Positions 26,415 through 35,400 of a stretch of 64,000 nt of DNA are shown here, piece by piece. This DNA comes from Gloeocapsopsis crepidinum LEGE 06123. Lineage in GTDB: Bacteria; Cyanobacteriota; Cyanobacteriia; Cyanobacteriales; Chroococcidiopsidaceae. The position numbers were made by a program, and so were the translations under genes. Where the stretch lies: assembly GCF_015207655.1 (NCBI RefSeq), contig NZ_JADEWN010000007.1, positions 1-64,000 of the forward strand. The letters are read 5' to 3'. The first letter of the stretch is position 1; each line of letters begins with the position of its first letter. Below the pieces are notes generated by a model that saw only the letters and a list, made by a program, of their open reading frames with translations, ran no database searches and was not told the origin of the DNA.

Positions 26415-27422
26415 TTACTTCACGCCCTGCGCAATAATTTCAAGAAATTTAGTACAGCCCCGCGAAGAATCAAACAAATGTAAGCCAAACTCTTGAGAAA
26501 TATCTTCGCAAACCTTGATTGCTCGAATACTGTTACCGTTAGTATCTAACAACGGCGAAAATACAGCAATGCCAATCTGGTTAGGTACGATAACAATAAT
26601 TCCTCCACTGACGCCACTTTTTGCTGGTAGACCAACTTTATACACCCATTCACCAGCAAAATTGTACATCCCACAGGTATACATCACACTCAACATATCT
26701 CTGACATATTGTGCATCAACTGCCCGTTCTCCAGTTATCGGATTCACACCATTATTTGCAATTGTTGCGGCCATGAGTGCTAAGTCGTGGCAATTTACCA
26801 TAAATGAACACTGCTGAAAATAAAGATCGAGTGCTTCATCGATACGTTCGTCAATCATGCCAAAATTAAGCATCAAGTGTGCCATTCCTCGGTTACGGTG
26901 TCCGGTGGTACGTTCCGACATAAAAACTGAGATGTCGACAAAGATTTCATGACCGATGTAGCGCTGAAACATATCCAGCATGCGATTGAGGCGTTCTGTT
27001 GGTCCTGAACCTTTAATTAGACTGGTTGTTGCGATCGCACCAGCATTCACCATTGGGTTATATGGTCGTTTCGAGCGTTCATCGAGAATAATCGAATTAA
27101 ATGCTTCTCCGGTAGGTTCCACACCGACTTTAGTTAAAACATAATCGCGTCCGTGTTCTTCTAGCGCCATACCATAGACAAAGACTTTAGAAATTGATTG
27201 AATTGTAAATAGCTGATTGTAGTCTCCGACTTGATAAACTTGACCATCAACGGTGATAACACAAATGCTGAACAAATCAGGATCTACTTTGGCTAGTTCT
27301 GGGATGTAACTGGCGAGTGCACCCTCACGCAGATGTTTGTATTTGAGGTACAGGTCTTCAAGGTATTGTTGAAAAGAGTGTGAGTAAGAGGAAGAGCGAT
27401 CGCATTCTAGCTCGTCTGACAT
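26415..27422 (-). CDS. glsA: glutaminase A
   Basis: A 335-residue serine-dependent beta-lactamase-like glutaminase. The catalytic SxxK is IQSISKV (Ser76, Lys79). [17 protein letters not shown] and [25 protein letters not shown] are further family signatures. It hydrolyses glutamine to glutamate and ammonia in the cytoplasm. Length is slightly above the usual 305-310 because of a short N-terminal extension ([14 protein letters not shown]). It is transcribed alone; the window also holds GltS- and AbgT-type carriers, but they are more than 10 kb away. Confidence 0.95.
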   Translation of the reverse strand: MSDELECDRSSSYSHSFQQYLEDLYLKYKHLREGALASYIPELAKVDPDLFSICVITVDGQVYQVGDYNQLFTIQSISKVFVYGMALEEHGRDYVLTKVGVEPTGEAFNSIILDERSKRPYNPMVNAGAIATTSLIKGSGPTERLNRMLDMFQRYIGHEIFVDISVFMSERTTGHRNRGMAHLMLNFGMIDERIDEALDLYFQQCSFMVNCHDLALMAATIANNGVNPITGERAVDAQYVRDMLSVMYTCGMYNFAGEWVYKVGLPAKSGVSGGIIVIVPNQIGIAVFSPLLDTNGNSIRAIKVCEDISQEFGLHLFDSSRGCTKFLEIIAQGVK

Positions 27423-27488
27423 AAAGTTAAATTAATCAAATACTTCTCTTTGATTGCTAACACAATATGAGCTTAGTGATTGAAGTCA

Positions 27489-27522
27489 CAGCTAAATAAA
27501 AAAGTCCACCGGCGTGGACTAA
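27489..27522 (-). repeat. inverted fragment of the dispersed structured repeat
   Basis: A hairpin AGTCCAC/GTGGACT with loop CGGC at 27503-27520. On the minus strand it runs into TTTTTTATTTAGCT, matching GGTGGACTTTGTTTATTTAGCT in the fuller copy at 27628-27793, so this is a small inverted piece of the same element. Stem plus T-run would also work as a terminator for minus-strand transcription, although no minus-strand gene lies before it. The remainder of the 27423-28012 spacer, apart from the repeat copies, shows nothing coding. Confidence 0.55.
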
Positions 27523-27627
27523 CGATAAATTCAGATTTTGAGAAACTTGCTAGCTAATCGTTTGCGTAATATTAGTATCTACAAATAGCGTTGCTGCACC
27601 AGAAGTATAGCGATTGTACAGATTATT

Positions 27628-27793
27628 AGACCTCCTGCATGAATCACAGATGCCCTCCGACTAAAGTCAGGGCTATCCAAGCAAAGTGTACCTTCGTACA
27701 CTAAAACAAGATTTTTATAGGTAAGTCCACGGTGGTGGACTTTGTTTATTTAGCTAGCGAATTTATTCGCAAGCGCATTCACGCAGGAGGTCT
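27628..27793 (+). repeat. full copy of a dispersed structured repeat bounded by inverted ends
   Basis: The 166-base element is bounded by 17-base inverted repeats (27628-27644 and 27777-27793, 16 of 17 matching, AGACCTCCTGCATGAAT on the left). Inside are four hairpins: GCCCT/AGGGC with GACT/AGTC near 27652-27673, AGTGTAC/GTACACT with loop CTTC (27685-27702), AGTCCAC/GTGGACT (27724-27741) and the palindrome GCGAATTTATTCGC (27757-27770). Related copies occur at 12565-12650, 27489-27522 and 62620-62752. It contains no open frame and looks like a MITE-like or structured-RNA element. Confidence 0.65.
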
Positions 27794-28012
27794 ATTATCT
27801 AATGAGGTTGGGTCACTACTAAGAATCCATCCTTGTAGTGTGGAGGTAATGCGATCGCACAAATCTCAGTTTCCTGACTAGATCCTTAAAACTCTGAAAC
27901 AAAGAGTATTTTAAACTACTGCAAAATTTTTCTAAAAAACGGCTTTAGTAGCTGACGTGCGATCGCATCGAGGTTAGACTAGACCAAATTCTAACTTGGA
28001 GGCATCAAGATC

Positions 28013-28615
28013 GTGCAAGACCGTGACTACACCTTGATCGTTGATAAAAGTGGTAGTATGTCCACACCAGATCAAACAGGTGGTAAAAGTAGATGGGAAA
28101 TTGCCCAGGAATCTACTTTAGCCCTAGCGCGAAAATGCGAACAGTTAGATCCTGATGGCATTACAGTTTACGTCTTTTCTGGCAGGTTTAAACGCTACGA
28201 TGATGTAACTTCAAGTAAAGTTGCCCAAGTCTTTCAAGAAAACGATCCTGTAGGAACAACTAATTTAGCTATTGTCTTACAAGATGCCATAAAAAACTAC
28301 TTTCAACGCAAAGCTGCTGGCAAAACTAAACCTCAAGGTGAAACGATTTTAGTTGTTACTGATGGCGAACCCGACGATCGCCGTGCTGTATTTGAAGTCA
28401 TCATCAACGCAACTCAACAAATGGAACGCGATGAAGAGTTAGCAATTTCGTTTATTCAAGTAGGTTCAGATCCGCAAGCAACGAAATTTCTCAAAGCAAT
28501 TGACGATCAACTACAAGGAGTTGGGGCAAAGTTTGATATTTGCGACACAGTGACACTTGATGATTTAGAGGATATGAGTTTATCAGAAGTCTTACTCAAT
28601 GCAATTCACGATTAA
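28013..28615 (+). CDS. VWA-domain protein
   Basis: A 200-residue von Willebrand factor A domain without signal peptide. The metal-ion-dependent adhesion site is complete: DKSGSMS near the start, a Thr in GTTNL, and the later Asp in VVTDGEPDD. Cytoplasmic VWA proteins in bacteria often serve as assembly or chaperone-like partners of other proteins. The GTG start is backed by GGAGG ten bases upstream. The stop codon overlaps the start of the next gene (TAATG), so the two are translationally coupled. Confidence 0.9.
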   Translation: MQDRDYTLIVDKSGSMSTPDQTGGKSRWEIAQESTLALARKCEQLDPDGITVYVFSGRFKRYDDVTSSKVAQVFQENDPVGTTNLAIVLQDAIKNYFQRKAAGKTKPQGETILVVTDGEPDDRRAVFEVIINATQQMERDEELAISFIQVGSDPQATKFLKAIDDQLQGVGAKFDICDTVTLDDLEDMSLSEVLLNAIHD

Positions 28616-28938
28616 TGACAATGGACGAAATCGATAAGCTACTCGCTAAAATTGATGCTAAGCCCCAGCAGAAAATACCGCCTCCAGCAAACAAAGCTAC
28701 TAAATTTGCTTCAGATATCGAGCTACTTTTAAGCGAAGTCAAAGCTGATTATACACAAAAAGAACGCGAACTAGAACAGCAGAAAGCTAAAGAGAAAAAT
28801 AGACGGGCGATCGCATGGTTAAAAACCTTAGATCCCATGTCGAGTGAAGGATTGTGGTTTGAGGAATTTGCTGCTAAGTATCCTTCCAAGGTTGCAGCCG
28901 CAGTTGATTACTTGCGATCGCTATGCGGTAACTCTTAA
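28615..28938 (+). CDS. Slr1339-type salt-stress protein
   Basis: A 107-residue cytoplasmic protein with a charged helical middle (VKADYTQKERELEQQKAKEKNRR) and a conserved C-terminal segment KTLDPMSSEGLWFEEFAAKY. I recognise it as the cyanobacterial family named after Slr1339 of Synechocystis, annotated as salt-stress protein; its molecular function is unknown. Its ATG overlaps the stop codon of the VWA gene. A second ATG six bases later is possible. Confidence 0.72.
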   Translation: MTMDEIDKLLAKIDAKPQQKIPPPANKATKFASDIELLLSEVKADYTQKERELEQQKAKEKNRRAIAWLKTLDPMSSEGLWFEEFAAKYPSKVAAAVDYLRSLCGNS

Positions 28939-28945
28939 ATCTGTC

Positions 28946-29443
28946 TTATGTTTGCCAAGCTTTCAGACAGCGATCAACTAAAGAATTCACAGATTGTTTT
29001 AGCTGGCGCTTGCGATACCACCTCCGATAAGCATTCTCGTATTCTTCACCTTTGGTTTGGAATGTATTCCAAGCACTTAGCCCAAGCCCTAAACCCCAAA
29101 ACAAAGCGATGTATAATGACCAAGAAAGCTCACCTGCACTGATGAAGTTCAGCATCAAGAAAAAAGAGTTGACAATGGCATAATTCCCAAAGCTTTTTTG
29201 TAAATTACGACGACGATGCATATCGAAAGCTTGTCGCTTTTGCACATCAGCTTGTTGCAATAGCCATTCTTTTTCAGCAGCTTGGAGACATTCTGGTGTA
29301 ATTTCCAATTCAGATGCAATTTCTAATAACTGTTCGCGCGTAAATTCGCCTTCATGCGCTTGACAAGAAATCGCAATTTGCAAAATTTGTTGAATATCTT
29401 CCTGATGATATAAGCGAGTAATTTTGCTATCTGATGTTTTCAT
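28946..29443 (-). CDS. 2TM-domain membrane protein
   Basis: A 165-residue protein with a soluble helical N-terminus (YHQEDIQQILQIAISCQAHEGEFTREQL region), then two membrane helices (about 88-108 and 112-130) and a basic tail (RRWYRKRQLKQS). The layout fits the 2TM domain family (PF13239), often found in small sensory or regulatory membrane proteins. It converges with the Slr1339-type gene, seven bases apart. Confidence 0.8.
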   Translation of the reverse strand: MKTSDSKITRLYHQEDIQQILQIAISCQAHEGEFTREQLLEIASELEITPECLQAAEKEWLLQQADVQKRQAFDMHRRRNLQKSFGNYAIVNSFFLMLNFISAGELSWSLYIALFWGLGLGLSAWNTFQTKGEEYENAYRRWYRKRQLKQSVNSLVDRCLKAWQT

Positions 29444-29476
29444 TTTTGATATTTTTATAGTTTGGGATAATAAACC

Positions 29477-30304
29477 CTAATCGAGGGTACTGTTTCTATT
29501 ATGCCAAGCTTGCGGCTGACGAAACTTGTAGATGTCTGCGATCGCTTTTACCCAACCATCAGAAACAGATTCTAGAATGCGATCGCCTTTTTCCTTGGTT
29601 GCAACTGTGGGATCTCCTAACACACCACTACAACTCAAATCGCGGGTTGTCCAAGCGAAAGGTAACTTGCCTTCCATTGAGAGTAAACTATCTTCTAGTA
29701 ATGGTGGATATTCTGCGATCGCGGCTTGCATTTTTACCTGTTCAGGTAAAATCGACAACATTAAACTTGTCTCAGCATCTCCTGCATGGATTCCTAGCTG
29801 TTGTTCTTTAGGTGAAAGTAATTCGTTAACAGTATGCGGAACGCGCCAGGTAAACAGCGGAAAAACCAAAAAATCTTCATACTTAACGTGCAAATCGCGG
29901 GCGACAATTTCCACAACCTGTGGTTGTCCGCCGTGAGAGTTCATTAATACAAGTTTGCGAAATCCTGCACGATAGACACTTTCAGCAATTTCAATTAATG
30001 TTGATATGAGCGTTTGGGCACTGAGAGCGATCGTTCCTGGAAAATGCCAGTGTTCGTTCGATTTACCATAATATAAAGGTGCTAAAGCATATGCTGGGAT
30101 ACTTGCATCAAGTTTTTCTAATGCTTTTCCCAAAACTGCAACACCAATTGCAGCATCGACAATTAATGGTAAGTGTGGACCATGTTGTTCAATTGCACCA
30201 ACAGGTTGAATTAAGACGGTATTCTCTTTATTGGGCATTGCTTGAATGTCAGTCCAAGTCAGATAAGGGAAAAATCGTTGTGGTGGAATGAAACTATGCA
30301 TCAT
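29477..30304 (-). CDS. creatininase family amidohydrolase
   Basis: A 275-residue protein with the creatininase metal-binding signatures QPVGAIEQHGPHLPLIVDA (Glu, His and Asp ligands), HWHFPGTIALS and LMNSHGGQ, plus a late HAGDAETSLML. The family cleaves cyclic amides such as creatinine and also includes mycofactocin and formylaminopyrimidine enzymes. It lies nine bases after the 2H phosphoesterase gene on the same strand, so the two are probably cotranscribed. The substrate cannot be told. Confidence 0.88.
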   Translation of the reverse strand: MMHSFIPPQRFFPYLTWTDIQAMPNKENTVLIQPVGAIEQHGPHLPLIVDAAIGVAVLGKALEKLDASIPAYALAPLYYGKSNEHWHFPGTIALSAQTLISTLIEIAESVYRAGFRKLVLMNSHGGQPQVVEIVARDLHVKYEDFLVFPLFTWRVPHTVNELLSPKEQQLGIHAGDAETSLMLSILPEQVKMQAAIAEYPPLLEDSLLSMEGKLPFAWTTRDLSCSGVLGDPTVATKEKGDRILESVSDGWVKAIADIYKFRQPQAWHNRNSTLD

Positions 30305-30313
30305 CTCTACAAT

Positions 30314-30835
30314 TTATGCGATCGCACTGCTTTCAAAGTTAAACTCACCTGCCAACTCCCAAGATCCTCCCTTGTAATACCAGAGTAGCAATCCTTCTCC
30401 ATATCCGTTAAGAGAATTCCAATCACTGACAAACTCGTGATAAAGCTGACGCGCTTCATCTGATGTCACTTTATTTTGAATTGTAATATGCGGTTGATAT
30501 CGCTGTTGATCCTGCTTACTTAACCACATATGCCAAGTTGTTGCTAGCTGTTGTCGTAGTTGAATCAACTCAGAACAGTTCACTTCAATCGCAACACCTT
30601 TACCAAGAATGCGTGGTTTGGGAAACAGTAGTGGTAAGACTGGAGTATGCGCACAGATGTTTTGTAAAGTTTGCTGAATTGATAGTTCTTCTTCGCCTGG
30701 GAGTGCATGAAAAAGAGTAATATGTGCGGGAAGAAAGTTTCTTTCCGGTGGAAAGTGCTGTTGACGCAATTCATTGAAAAAATCAAAAGTTATGCGATCG
30801 AGTTTGAGTGTCAAAATAAGTGGTGATGGTGACAT
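30314..30835 (-). CDS. 2H phosphoesterase (LigT/2'-5' RNA ligase family)
   Basis: A 173-residue protein with two HxT/S motifs, PAHITLF and PHITIQN, spaced as in two-histidine phosphoesterases. These hydrolyse or ligate 2',5' or cyclic phosphodiester bonds in RNA or small molecules. The first gene of a pair with the creatininase family protein. No RNA-repair partner is near, so the substrate is open. Confidence 0.85.
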   Translation of the reverse strand: MSPSPLILTLKLDRITFDFFNELRQQHFPPERNFLPAHITLFHALPGEEELSIQQTLQNICAHTPVLPLLFPKPRILGKGVAIEVNCSELIQLRQQLATTWHMWLSKQDQQRYQPHITIQNKVTSDEARQLYHEFVSDWNSLNGYGEGLLLWYYKGGSWELAGEFNFESSAIA

Positions 30836-30958
30836 TTATTTTTTATCAGTAATATGGGTGAAACTCAACGTAAATCAAAAGCTGGTAATTAGCAACATTC
30901 AAAATATTACCTAATCTGAATACGTAATTTATTAATATGGTTCCATACTTATAAAGCT

Positions 30959-31759
30959 ATGAAACGTACATATTACGACAATATTGCACAAATCTACGAT
31001 CAAACACGTTGGTTGACACCATCAGTAGCAGAAGAAGTTGTAGATTTTATCATTAATCTCACTGGTGCAACTTTTGAAACCTCGTTTCTAGAACCTGGTG
31101 TAGGTACAGGTTTAAACGTTCTTCCTCTGGTTAAACGAGGCTACTCAGTGACAGGAATTGATAGTTCTGAAGCAATGCTTGCTCAATTTCGGCAAAAACT
31201 CAATGAAATCCCTACTAATTTGAATTTGATTCACGCTGATGCTTCACAGTTACTTTTTCCCGATAACAGTTTTGATGTTGTGTTAACTGTTCACATGATT
31301 CATACTGTTGCTAACTGGAAAGCATTTTTAGATGATATTACGCGCGTGCTTAAACCGGAAGGATTCTATCTCAATTGTCAATGGATTACTCCACCTGCTC
31401 CCAGAGAGTTTGAAGGTTACTATCTATCAATTTTATCTAAGTATGAAAATCCAAAGCAAGACTTAAAAAGTGTAAATACAGCGATTGAAAAAGTAGATAT
31501 AGAGGGATATCTTAACACTAAAGGTTATATGTCAAAGTATTTTATTGCTAAAGAATGGGAAGTTACTAATACAGTTGAGGAGTTATTAGGCTACTTTAAA
31601 TCACGAGCATACGGCTTATGCTGGCTAGCCTCAGAAGAGATTTTTCCTGAGGTAATGAATGAGTTTGAAGCATTTTGTATACAGCATTATGGTTCGCTAC
31701 AAAAGATCCTTTCTTCTCCAGCCAAGTTTGAGATTTGGGCTTATAGGATTTCAGGTTAG
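30959..31759 (+). CDS. class I SAM-dependent methyltransferase
   Basis: A 266-residue protein with the SAM-binding motif I, FLEPGVGTGLNVLPL, the acidic loop VTGIDSSEAML, and motif IV VVLTVHMIHTV followed by LDDITRVLKPEGFYL. This is a Methyltransf_11/25-type domain covering residues about 35-150. The C-terminal part (residues 170-266) would form the substrate side and is not recognised. The gene stands alone, so the target molecule is unknown. Confidence 0.9.
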   Translation: MKRTYYDNIAQIYDQTRWLTPSVAEEVVDFIINLTGATFETSFLEPGVGTGLNVLPLVKRGYSVTGIDSSEAMLAQFRQKLNEIPTNLNLIHADASQLLFPDNSFDVVLTVHMIHTVANWKAFLDDITRVLKPEGFYLNCQWITPPAPREFEGYYLSILSKYENPKQDLKSVNTAIEKVDIEGYLNTKGYMSKYFIAKEWEVTNTVEELLGYFKSRAYGLCWLASEEIFPEVMNEFEAFCIQHYGSLQKILSSPAKFEIWAYRISG

Positions 31760-31962
31760 AGTAAAGGTGCGATCGCAATCAGCAATTTTCTCTATCGGTA
31801 GTTCAATTGCAGTAATCATGTCAGTTCTACCTTAAAACTCAAAGGAGCAACTCGGTTTTAGAAATTTCGCGCTAAGGCTATCAATAGTTAAAGGCTATTA
31901 ATAATTATCTCTTGACAGCTTTGAAAAACTGTTTGCACATCAAATAGCAACGCTATAGACAG

Positions 31963-32307
31963 CTATTTAGTCTTCAATCTAATTGTTCTAACTTTAGATT
32001 TAGTCTGGAGCCTTTGTATATCTCTAACAACTAGAAATGCCATTAAGTATAAAAGCAAAATTTGTTGAAATACAAGCATAGGATCTAGTCTCCATCCTTG
32101 AAAAATTAAAATCCCTCCTGAAAGTAATAGAATAACAGGAGCTACAAAAAACTGAGTTAAGCGAAAAGCAATTTCTATTACGGTGGTTTGCGAGTTACGA
32201 ATAACAGTAATAAGTTGAGCTATTAATATGGGAACATAAAGAAAACCGAACAGAATATATGCAATTCCTATAACTGCTGCTAGCGGAATAGAACTCAACG
32301 TAACCAT
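31963..32307 (-). CDS. ycf66: Ycf66 family membrane protein
   Basis: A 114-residue protein with three membrane segments. The stretch LLSGGILIFQGWRLDPMLVFQQ matches the core of Ycf66, a protein of unknown function found in cyanobacteria and some plastids. It starts eight bases after the FAD-linked oxidase stop, so it is likely the last gene of that minus-strand operon. Shorter than some Ycf66 proteins, which carry extra C-terminal low-complexity sequence. Confidence 0.8.
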   Translation of the reverse strand: MVTLSSIPLAAVIGIAYILFGFLYVPILIAQLITVIRNSQTTVIEIAFRLTQFFVAPVILLLSGGILIFQGWRLDPMLVFQQILLLYLMAFLVVRDIQRLQTKSKVRTIRLKTK

Positions 32308-32315
32308 AATCTGAC

Positions 32316-33671
32316 TTATTGAGTCATCAACGCCCTGATCTTACCAGGATTCATCAATCCATAAGGATCGACCATTTGTTTAAACTTTAGCTGTTCGGGG
32401 TCCATTTGTTTACGTCCGCCATCTTCAATTATGTATGTATGAGGATTGGCAATAAATACGCCGTTAGCTTCGTGATAGCGCATAATCTCATTCAAACGTT
32501 CTTCTGTTGTATAGCGTACAAGTTGCAACGCTGCAGGAATGACTGTACCATTCACTCGAATAAATTCTAAATGCATCATCACTTCATCACCAAAATGATG
32601 AAACATATGCTCGACGGTTTGTAGTGATTTATCGGTAGGAAACAAACTTTGTAAATAAGTAATTGACGGATCAACACTACGGGTGTGTAGAGTTGTGTGA
32701 TTCCAAGTAAATTCCCCTAAATTCACGCCTTTACCAACATCCTGCGCAGACTTTTGATAAGTTAGCTTCCCGTTATACTCTTGAATCAATCCTGGCAGTA
32801 ATTCCAAACAAGATTCTGCCACTATTAAAAAAGCTGCATGAGTCTTATCAGGAATGTATTGACGCAATGCTGTAAAGTAACTGGGAATTGGCGATGCAAA
32901 AACTGTAATTAATTTCTTAACCATACCATCCGCATTGCCCAACGCTTGCCCAAAACGGGCGGCTGTCATGAAATCATCAAACGTGACAATTATTTCAACC
33001 CAAGGATAAGCAGGTGCAAGTGGAATTTCTAATTCAATGATAATACCATTCACACCCCAAGCATGATTGACCTTTTGCACATCATCACCTCGTAACTCAA
33101 TGACACGAGGTTCATCTTCTATTGTCACAACTTTCAATGCCAAAAGATTACCGCGATCGCGCAATTGTCCATATGTAATTGAACCAATTCCTCCACTACC
33201 ACCTGCAATAAATCCTCCAATGGTTGCAGTGCGATATGTAGAAGGTGCCATGCGAATTTCCCAACCACTTACCCGCGCCTTTTTATCCAAAGTCGCCAAC
33301 TTTACCCCAGCTTCTAAGCGTGCTATACCAGCCTCAATCCACGGAATTCTTTGCATCCGCGACATATCCAAAATCACACCACCATGCAATGGTACGCATT
33401 GCCCATAATTTCCTGTACCCGCACCTCGTACTGTTACAGGAACACGATACTTGGCACACACCGCCGCCACCTGCAAAACTTCTGCCTCCGTAGCAGGGCG
33501 CACAACAATATCACCAACCTTCCCTGCCAACTGACGTTGCAAAATCGGACTAAAAGTATGATAATCCTGCGATAACTTCGCCACCTGCGCCGCATCTACA
33601 ATCACCTCAACCCCCACTAACGCAGCGACAAAAACCTCCCAATCAACAGATTTAATTGGCGTAGTTGTCAT
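32316..33671 (-). CDS. FAD-binding oxidoreductase (GlcD/FAD-linked oxidase family)
   Basis: A 451-residue flavoenzyme. The FAD-binding PCMH domain occupies about residues 45-225, with PVTVRGAGTGNYGQCVPL and ATIGGFIAGGSGGIGSITYGQ. The C-terminus YGLMNPGKIRAL is the usual end of GlcD-type oxidases. Such enzymes oxidise hydroxy acids, aldoses or alcohols. It follows the ABC permease gene by 41 bases on the same strand, suggesting that it acts on the imported compound. The substrate is unknown. Confidence 0.88.
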   Translation of the reverse strand: MTTTPIKSVDWEVFVAALVGVEVIVDAAQVAKLSQDYHTFSPILQRQLAGKVGDIVVRPATEAEVLQVAAVCAKYRVPVTVRGAGTGNYGQCVPLHGGVILDMSRMQRIPWIEAGIARLEAGVKLATLDKKARVSGWEIRMAPSTYRTATIGGFIAGGSGGIGSITYGQLRDRGNLLALKVVTIEDEPRVIELRGDDVQKVNHAWGVNGIIIELEIPLAPAYPWVEIIVTFDDFMTAARFGQALGNADGMVKKLITVFASPIPSYFTALRQYIPDKTHAAFLIVAESCLELLPGLIQEYNGKLTYQKSAQDVGKGVNLGEFTWNHTTLHTRSVDPSITYLQSLFPTDKSLQTVEHMFHHFGDEVMMHLEFIRVNGTVIPAALQLVRYTTEERLNEIMRYHEANGVFIANPHTYIIEDGGRKQMDPEQLKFKQMVDPYGLMNPGKIRALMTQ

Positions 33672-33712
33672 CTCTAATTACCTCTTTGCATCCTCTGTGG
33701 TTCGTTTCCTTC

Positions 33713-34549
33713 CTAATTCTCATGCTTGACCGCACTTTCATGCCATTTCCCCAATATCCAGTCAGACAACACCGTCAATCCCACAAAAATAACTACCCCC
33801 AATCCCGTCGTTAACAACAACGCCGCAAACATACGTGGAATCTGCAAATTGTAACTCGATATCAAAATTCGATAAGCAATCCCCGATCGCGCCCCACCTG
33901 TTCCCGCGACAAACTCCGCCACAACCGCACCAATCAACGCCAAACCGCCACTAATACGCAATCCACCTAAAAAATACGGCATGGCACTCGGCAAACGTAA
34001 ATGCACCAATGTTTGCCACCGCGAAGCTTTATACAGTTGAAACAAATTCACTAAATTACGATCGACACTATTCAACCCCAGTGTTGTGTTAGAAACAATC
34101 GGGAAAAACGCCACAATCCAAGCACAAACAACCAACGCCGCAAATGTGTTGTTTTTTAGCCAAATAATAATTAAAGGTGCGATCGCTACTATTGGAGTTG
34201 TTTGTAAAATCACCGCATAGGGAAATAAGCTTTTTTCAATCCACTTACTCTGCGTAAACAAAATTGAAATCAGCAATCCTGAAACTGCTGCTGCAACAAA
34301 AGCAACGACAGTAATTTGAAATGTAACTAACAACGAAGCAAACAGTTCATTCCAATCTGTGATTAATGTTTGCAATACTAATAGAGGTCCAGGAAGCAAA
34401 TACGGTGGTAAGTTTGTCATGCGTACAAAAACTTCCCACGCCACCAAGACTAGAATTCCTACAATGATTGGTGCAACAATGTCAATAGATACACGCTGAG
34501 TGGTGTCATTACTCACTTGACTAGATTTGCGGCGACGGAGAATAGTCAT
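33713..34549 (-). CDS. ABC transporter permease, NitT/TauT (SsuC) type
   Basis: A 278-residue permease with about six helices. The EAA-like loop is YKASRWQTLVHLRLPSAMPYFLGGLR (family-typical Gly replaced in part), placed before the fourth-fifth helix. The family includes nitrate, taurine, sulfonate and thiamine-precursor permeases. Its first 29 bases overlap the end of the ATPase gene. Partner binding protein and ATPase are adjacent in the order binding protein, ATPase, permease. Confidence 0.92.
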   Translation of the reverse strand: MTILRRRKSSQVSNDTTQRVSIDIVAPIIVGILVLVAWEVFVRMTNLPPYLLPGPLLVLQTLITDWNELFASLLVTFQITVVAFVAAAVSGLLISILFTQSKWIEKSLFPYAVILQTTPIVAIAPLIIIWLKNNTFAALVVCAWIVAFFPIVSNTTLGLNSVDRNLVNLFQLYKASRWQTLVHLRLPSAMPYFLGGLRISGGLALIGAVVAEFVAGTGGARSGIAYRILISSYNLQIPRMFAALLLTTGLGVVIFVGLTVLSDWILGKWHESAVKHEN

Positions 34550-35315
34550 TGCCTACTATATGGAGTAATGGTTGTTCGTTCATTGTTGCCATCAAACATT
34601 GCGAGACTTCACGGCAGTATTCGTTATACAGCAAGGATGTGCGAAATTCTTCATTGCGGGGATACGGTGCATCAATTGCAATATCTGCAACTACACGCCC
34701 TGGACGCGCTGCCATAACAATGACACGATTGGAAAGATAGACTGCTTCATAGATATTGTGCGTCACAAAAACTACTGTCCAACGGTGCTGACTCCACAAA
34801 TCAAGGACATCACGATTCAGCTTGCTGCGGGTAATTTCATCTAGTGCCCCAAAAGGTTCATCCATTAACAATACGTTTGGTTTTGTTACCAAGGCGCGGG
34901 CGATCGATACTCGCATTTTCATGCCACCAGACAACTCGCGAGGATAGCTGCGTTCAAACCCACTCAAACCTACACGTTGAATCGCTTGTTGTACTAAGAC
35001 GTCTGCATACTTTTTAGATGTCCCAGCTAATTTTAGCGGCAAATGCACATTGTCTTGAACAGTTGCCCACGGCATTAATGCTGCTTCTTGAAAAACAAAA
35101 GCCAGTTTGCGATCGCAGACACCCCAATCAATACTGCCAGAATTCATTTGTCCTAATCCGGCAATAATCCGCAATACTGTACTTTTACCACAACCGGAAG
35201 GACCGACTAAACTCACAAATTCTGCATCCTGAATTGCCAGGTTCATGTTGTGCAAAGCCACAGTACCGTTACTATAAACCTTACTGACATGATTCAGCTC
35301 AATTGCGGGAATCAT
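34521..35315 (-). CDS. ABC transporter ATP-binding protein, NitT/TauT type
   Basis: A 264-residue ATPase with Walker A GPSGCGKST, Q-loop FVFQEAALMPWATV, signature ELSGGMKMRVSIARAL, Walker B VLLMDEPFGALDE and the H-loop FVTHNIYEA. The QEAALMPWATV and DEPFGALDE segments are typical of the SsuB/TauB/NrtD group. It lies between the binding protein and the permease of the same system. Confidence 0.93.
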   Translation of the reverse strand: MIPAIELNHVSKVYSNGTVALHNMNLAIQDAEFVSLVGPSGCGKSTVLRIIAGLGQMNSGSIDWGVCDRKLAFVFQEAALMPWATVQDNVHLPLKLAGTSKKYADVLVQQAIQRVGLSGFERSYPRELSGGMKMRVSIARALVTKPNVLLMDEPFGALDEITRSKLNRDVLDLWSQHRWTVVFVTHNIYEAVYLSNRVIVMAARPGRVVADIAIDAPYPRNEEFRTSLLYNEYCREVSQCLMATMNEQPLLHIVGNDYSPSPQI

Positions 35316-35400
35316 TTGCTATAGACTGATGAATAATTACCAAACATATTCTATCTAGCGTAACTCTACCGTAAGCAGGAATACAAAAATGTTTTTATGT

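Noticed and set aside
27423-28012. Possible CRISPR array or riboswitch in this hairpin-rich spacer
   Set aside because: The hairpins belong to a dispersed repeat with copies elsewhere; no evenly spaced direct repeats with unique spacers, and no riboswitch core recognised.
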